Below, piece by piece: positions 61,915 to 64,000 of a stretch of 64,000 bases of DNA (its first letter is position 1; every line of letters starts with the position of its first letter). The position numbers and the translations under genes were made by a program. Below the pieces are notes generated by a model. That model saw only the letters and a list, made by a program, of their open reading frames with translations, searched no databases and was not told where the DNA came from. This DNA comes from Anseranas semipalmata. Its lineage: Eukaryota > Chordata > Aves > Anseriformes > Anseranatidae. The stretch is taken from assembly GCA_013399115.1 (NCBI GenBank), contig VXAA01001518.1:669281-733280 (forward strand), given 5' to 3'.

Positions 61915-62249
61915 GAGGGAATTGCATTTGTTTAGACTGGAAGTGAGGAGCCTGAGGGGACACCTCATGGCTCTCTACAACTACCTGAAAGGAGGTTGCA
62001 GCAAGGAAGGTGTCAGTCTTCTTTCTCAGGTGACAAGTGATAGGACATGAGGAAATGGTCTCAAGTTGGGTTGAGTTGGGCTGCCCAGGGAAGCAGTGGA
62101 GCCCACATCCCTGGAGTTACTTAAGAGATGTGTGGACGTGGCTGTAAGGGATATGCCCTAATGATGGGACTCGGTAAGTCAGGTTAATCATTGGAGTGAT
62201 GATCTTGAAGGTCTTTTCCCACCTAGATGATTCTGTGATTCTATGATCT
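61915..62249 (+). mobile_element. CR1 LINE fragment, 3' end, internally deleted
   Basis: Plus-strand CR1 with the order tttagactggaagtgaggag, ggggacacctcatggctctc, caactacctgaaaggaggtt, gacaagtgataggaca, ggtctcaagttg, ggctgcccagggaagcagtg and ttgaaggtcttttcccacct. It ends with the tail gattctgtgattctatgat. Between ggtctcaagttg and ggctgccc the usual ~70-base coding stretch (with the FF.R motif region) is missing, so the copy carries an internal deletion. The last part is copied again at 62461-62641. Confidence 0.9.
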
Positions 62250-62459
62250 TATTTGTCATTTGTGCTGTTCATGTGTTGTCCATCAAATGTGGTCATGCTG
62301 CAAACCCTATGGACCATGACTATGCTCCTCACAGTCACATTAGGCTGATGGTCCCCTATCCATGTGGAAAAGTGGGGGAAGCTGTTTTCCTCAGCACTGT
62401 TTGCATAAGTGTCCATCCTATGGTGCCTGAGTTCCAGCAAAAGCTAGGGAAACATCTTG
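62069..62459 (+). repeat. 391-bp tandem duplication, first copy
   Basis: Bases 62069-62459 reappear at 62461-62851 with an exact offset of 392. The two copies differ by my reading at only two positions: A at 62126 versus C at 62518, and A at 62420 versus G at 62812. The unit includes the CR1 3' end and about 200 bases of unique-looking flank. Its right edge abuts a single N. Confidence 0.93.
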
Positions 62460-62460
62460 N
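62460..62460. other. Single N exactly at the duplication junction
   Basis: The N sits between the two copies. A minimal-length assembly gap at this exact point suggests two contig ends that overlap but were not merged. Confidence 0.95.
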
Positions 62461-62851
62461 GGTTGAGTTGGGCTGCCCAGGGAAGCAGTGGAGCCCACAT
62501 CCCTGGAGTTACTTAAGCGATGTGTGGACGTGGCTGTAAGGGATATGCCCTAATGATGGGACTCGGTAAGTCAGGTTAATCATTGGAGTGATGATCTTGA
62601 AGGTCTTTTCCCACCTAGATGATTCTGTGATTCTATGATCTTATTTGTCATTTGTGCTGTTCATGTGTTGTCCATCAAATGTGGTCATGCTGCAAACCCT
62701 ATGGACCATGACTATGCTCCTCACAGTCACATTAGGCTGATGGTCCCCTATCCATGTGGAAAAGTGGGGGAAGCTGTTTTCCTCAGCACTGTTTGCATAA
62801 GTGTCCATCCTGTGGTGCCTGAGTTCCAGCAAAAGCTAGGGAAACATCTTG
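62461..62851 (+). repeat. 391-bp tandem duplication, second copy
   Basis: The second copy of the unit described at 62069-62459. It duplicates the CR1 3' end (62461-62641), the following flank, and the ORFs on both strands (62635-62898 plus, 62641-62832 minus), which are copies of those at 62243 and 62249 and not real genes. Confidence 0.93.
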
Positions 62852-64000
62852 AATGCCCAAAAACAGTTGAAAACAAGCTGCACAAAAGAGTTCAGTGAAA
62901 TGTATGTGGAGCAACAGGAAAAGACTGGAAGAATGCAGTTCACAATGTTAAATGGCATATCTGTCCATGATCAAATATATATTAAATATATATATATATA
63001 TATTGATATGGGACTAAATAACAATAGCATTACTGTTTCAAAATGAAAGCACAAGAAAACTGCGCAAATAACCCAAGTTCACCTATGCAAATATATAAAA
63101 TACATATATATTCACACCAGTTTCCTTGTTTGCCAAGTCCATAATACACAGTTATTGCTTTATTAAATTGTGCATTTGTGTGCATTTGCATACACAAAAA
63201 AAAAAAAAATGAATGTATGTTAATAAAAAGAAACTCTTCAATTAATACAAATATTCAAGGGAAAGTGATGTTTCTGTGATAAACTATAGACTGACCCAAC
63301 AAGATTTACCGTGGCCATGTTGTTGCTCTCTTACTGTAAACTATTTGATTGTACATGTGAAAAAGAGATTTATCCAAGGCAGCCTGGCCTTTCTACTCCA
63401 AAGGTATTATTCATCTAAATCCCTGTGTATGGATTTTGAAGTATTCCAGGCCCTGAGTAGCTTTAAACAAGTGATATTGCTTACACACAGATGAACTGAA
63501 AGGAGATGTCACTTTTCTTGTAGGTGGTAAGTTTGACAATGGATGTGCCTGAAGACTCAAAGGGCAGGCAGTTCAGCAACTGGATGATTATGAAAAATAA
63601 TAGAACTGGCTTCCTGAGTGCTCTCAATTGTGATTTGAGTTCAGTCAAGTGACCAGAAGGAGTTAGATGACAGTTTCAAGAGAACTGATGTCCAATGCAC
63701 AAAACCATTACCAAAACTTATAGTAATGAGATTCATCTGAAAACAGTGAAGGACTTAATGGATTTGGAACCTGTACTACCCCTAGGTCAAGCTAAATTTG
63801 CCCTGAGGAGAAGCTTGAGCTGTCATGAGAGATAGGAGACTTTGATCTCCAGAGATGTATCAATCTTCAATCAGCACTGAATTAGCAAGAACAATTCAGA
63901 AGGAAAGGGCTTTGGGGCTCTTATTGCAGCCAATCCTCTGTGACCTTCACAAATAAAACTAGGCTGAAGAAAAAAAAAAAGTTGTGTAACAAATGCTGCA
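62852..64000. other. Gene-free stretch, no gene recognised
   Basis: AT-rich DNA with an (AT)n microsatellite at about 62983-63004 and a 14-base A run near 63197. ORFs of 65 and 72 codons carry no motif. Confidence 0.55.
62983..63004. repeat. (AT)n microsatellite
   Basis: About ten AT dinucleotides. Likely length-polymorphic. Confidence 0.9.

Noticed and set aside
62243..62898. Repeated ORFs on both strands that look like a small gene family.
   Set aside because: They are the same sequence counted twice because of the probable false tandem duplication around 62460, and the upstream part is CR1 3' end.

Overview
The window is AT-rich vertebrate nuclear DNA, and the interspersed repeats mark it as a bird (at least an archosaur). 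It holds several 5'-truncated CR1 LINEs, some with the avian octamer-like 3' tails (TTCTATGA or ATTCTGTG repeats), two nested ERVL-type LTRs of the kind common in bird genomes, a MIR-type SINE relic, and older CR1 copies like those shared with turtles and crocodilians. There is no sign of bacterial or viral gene organisation. I saw no rRNA, tRNA or CRISPR array. The many open reading frames of 60 to 155 codons are mostly what chance gives in DNA of this composition.

Layout. 1-4.3 kb: unannotated single-copy-like DNA. 4.29-5.37 kb: a minus-strand ERVL-type LTR interrupted by a second minus-strand LTR, each with a perfect 5-bp target-site duplication. 8.14-8.96 kb: an old minus-strand CR1. 11.1-11.3 kb and possibly 13.1-13.2 kb: MIR-like relics. 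16.0-16.5 kb: a small CpG-containing ORF with a good start context and a nearby polyadenylation hexamer, of unknown status. 18.6-20.6 kb: a plus-strand and a minus-strand CR1, the latter keeping a 232-codon open piece of ORF2. 27.36-27.50 kb: a possible minus-strand coding exon of 141 bp with good splice sites and a coiled-coil heptad pattern. 28.6-29.4 kb: another minus-strand CR1. 30.4-30.6 kb: three copies of a TAATTA-containing 14-mer. 39.7-39.9 kb: an old CR1 piece. 47.6-50.9 kb: three old CR1 pieces, two plus and one minus. 51.1 kb: a short inverted-repeat element. 61.9-62.85 kb: a CR1 and its flank, followed by a 391-bp near-identical tandem copy separated by one N, most likely an assembly artefact.

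Taken together this is intergenic or deep-intronic sequence. The observations most worth checking are the candidate coiled-coil exon, the 391-bp duplication around the N, the nested LTRs, and the small ORF at 16.1 kb. I found no coherent new multi-gene system. Family assignments rest on recognising sequence patterns by eye, not on a database search.
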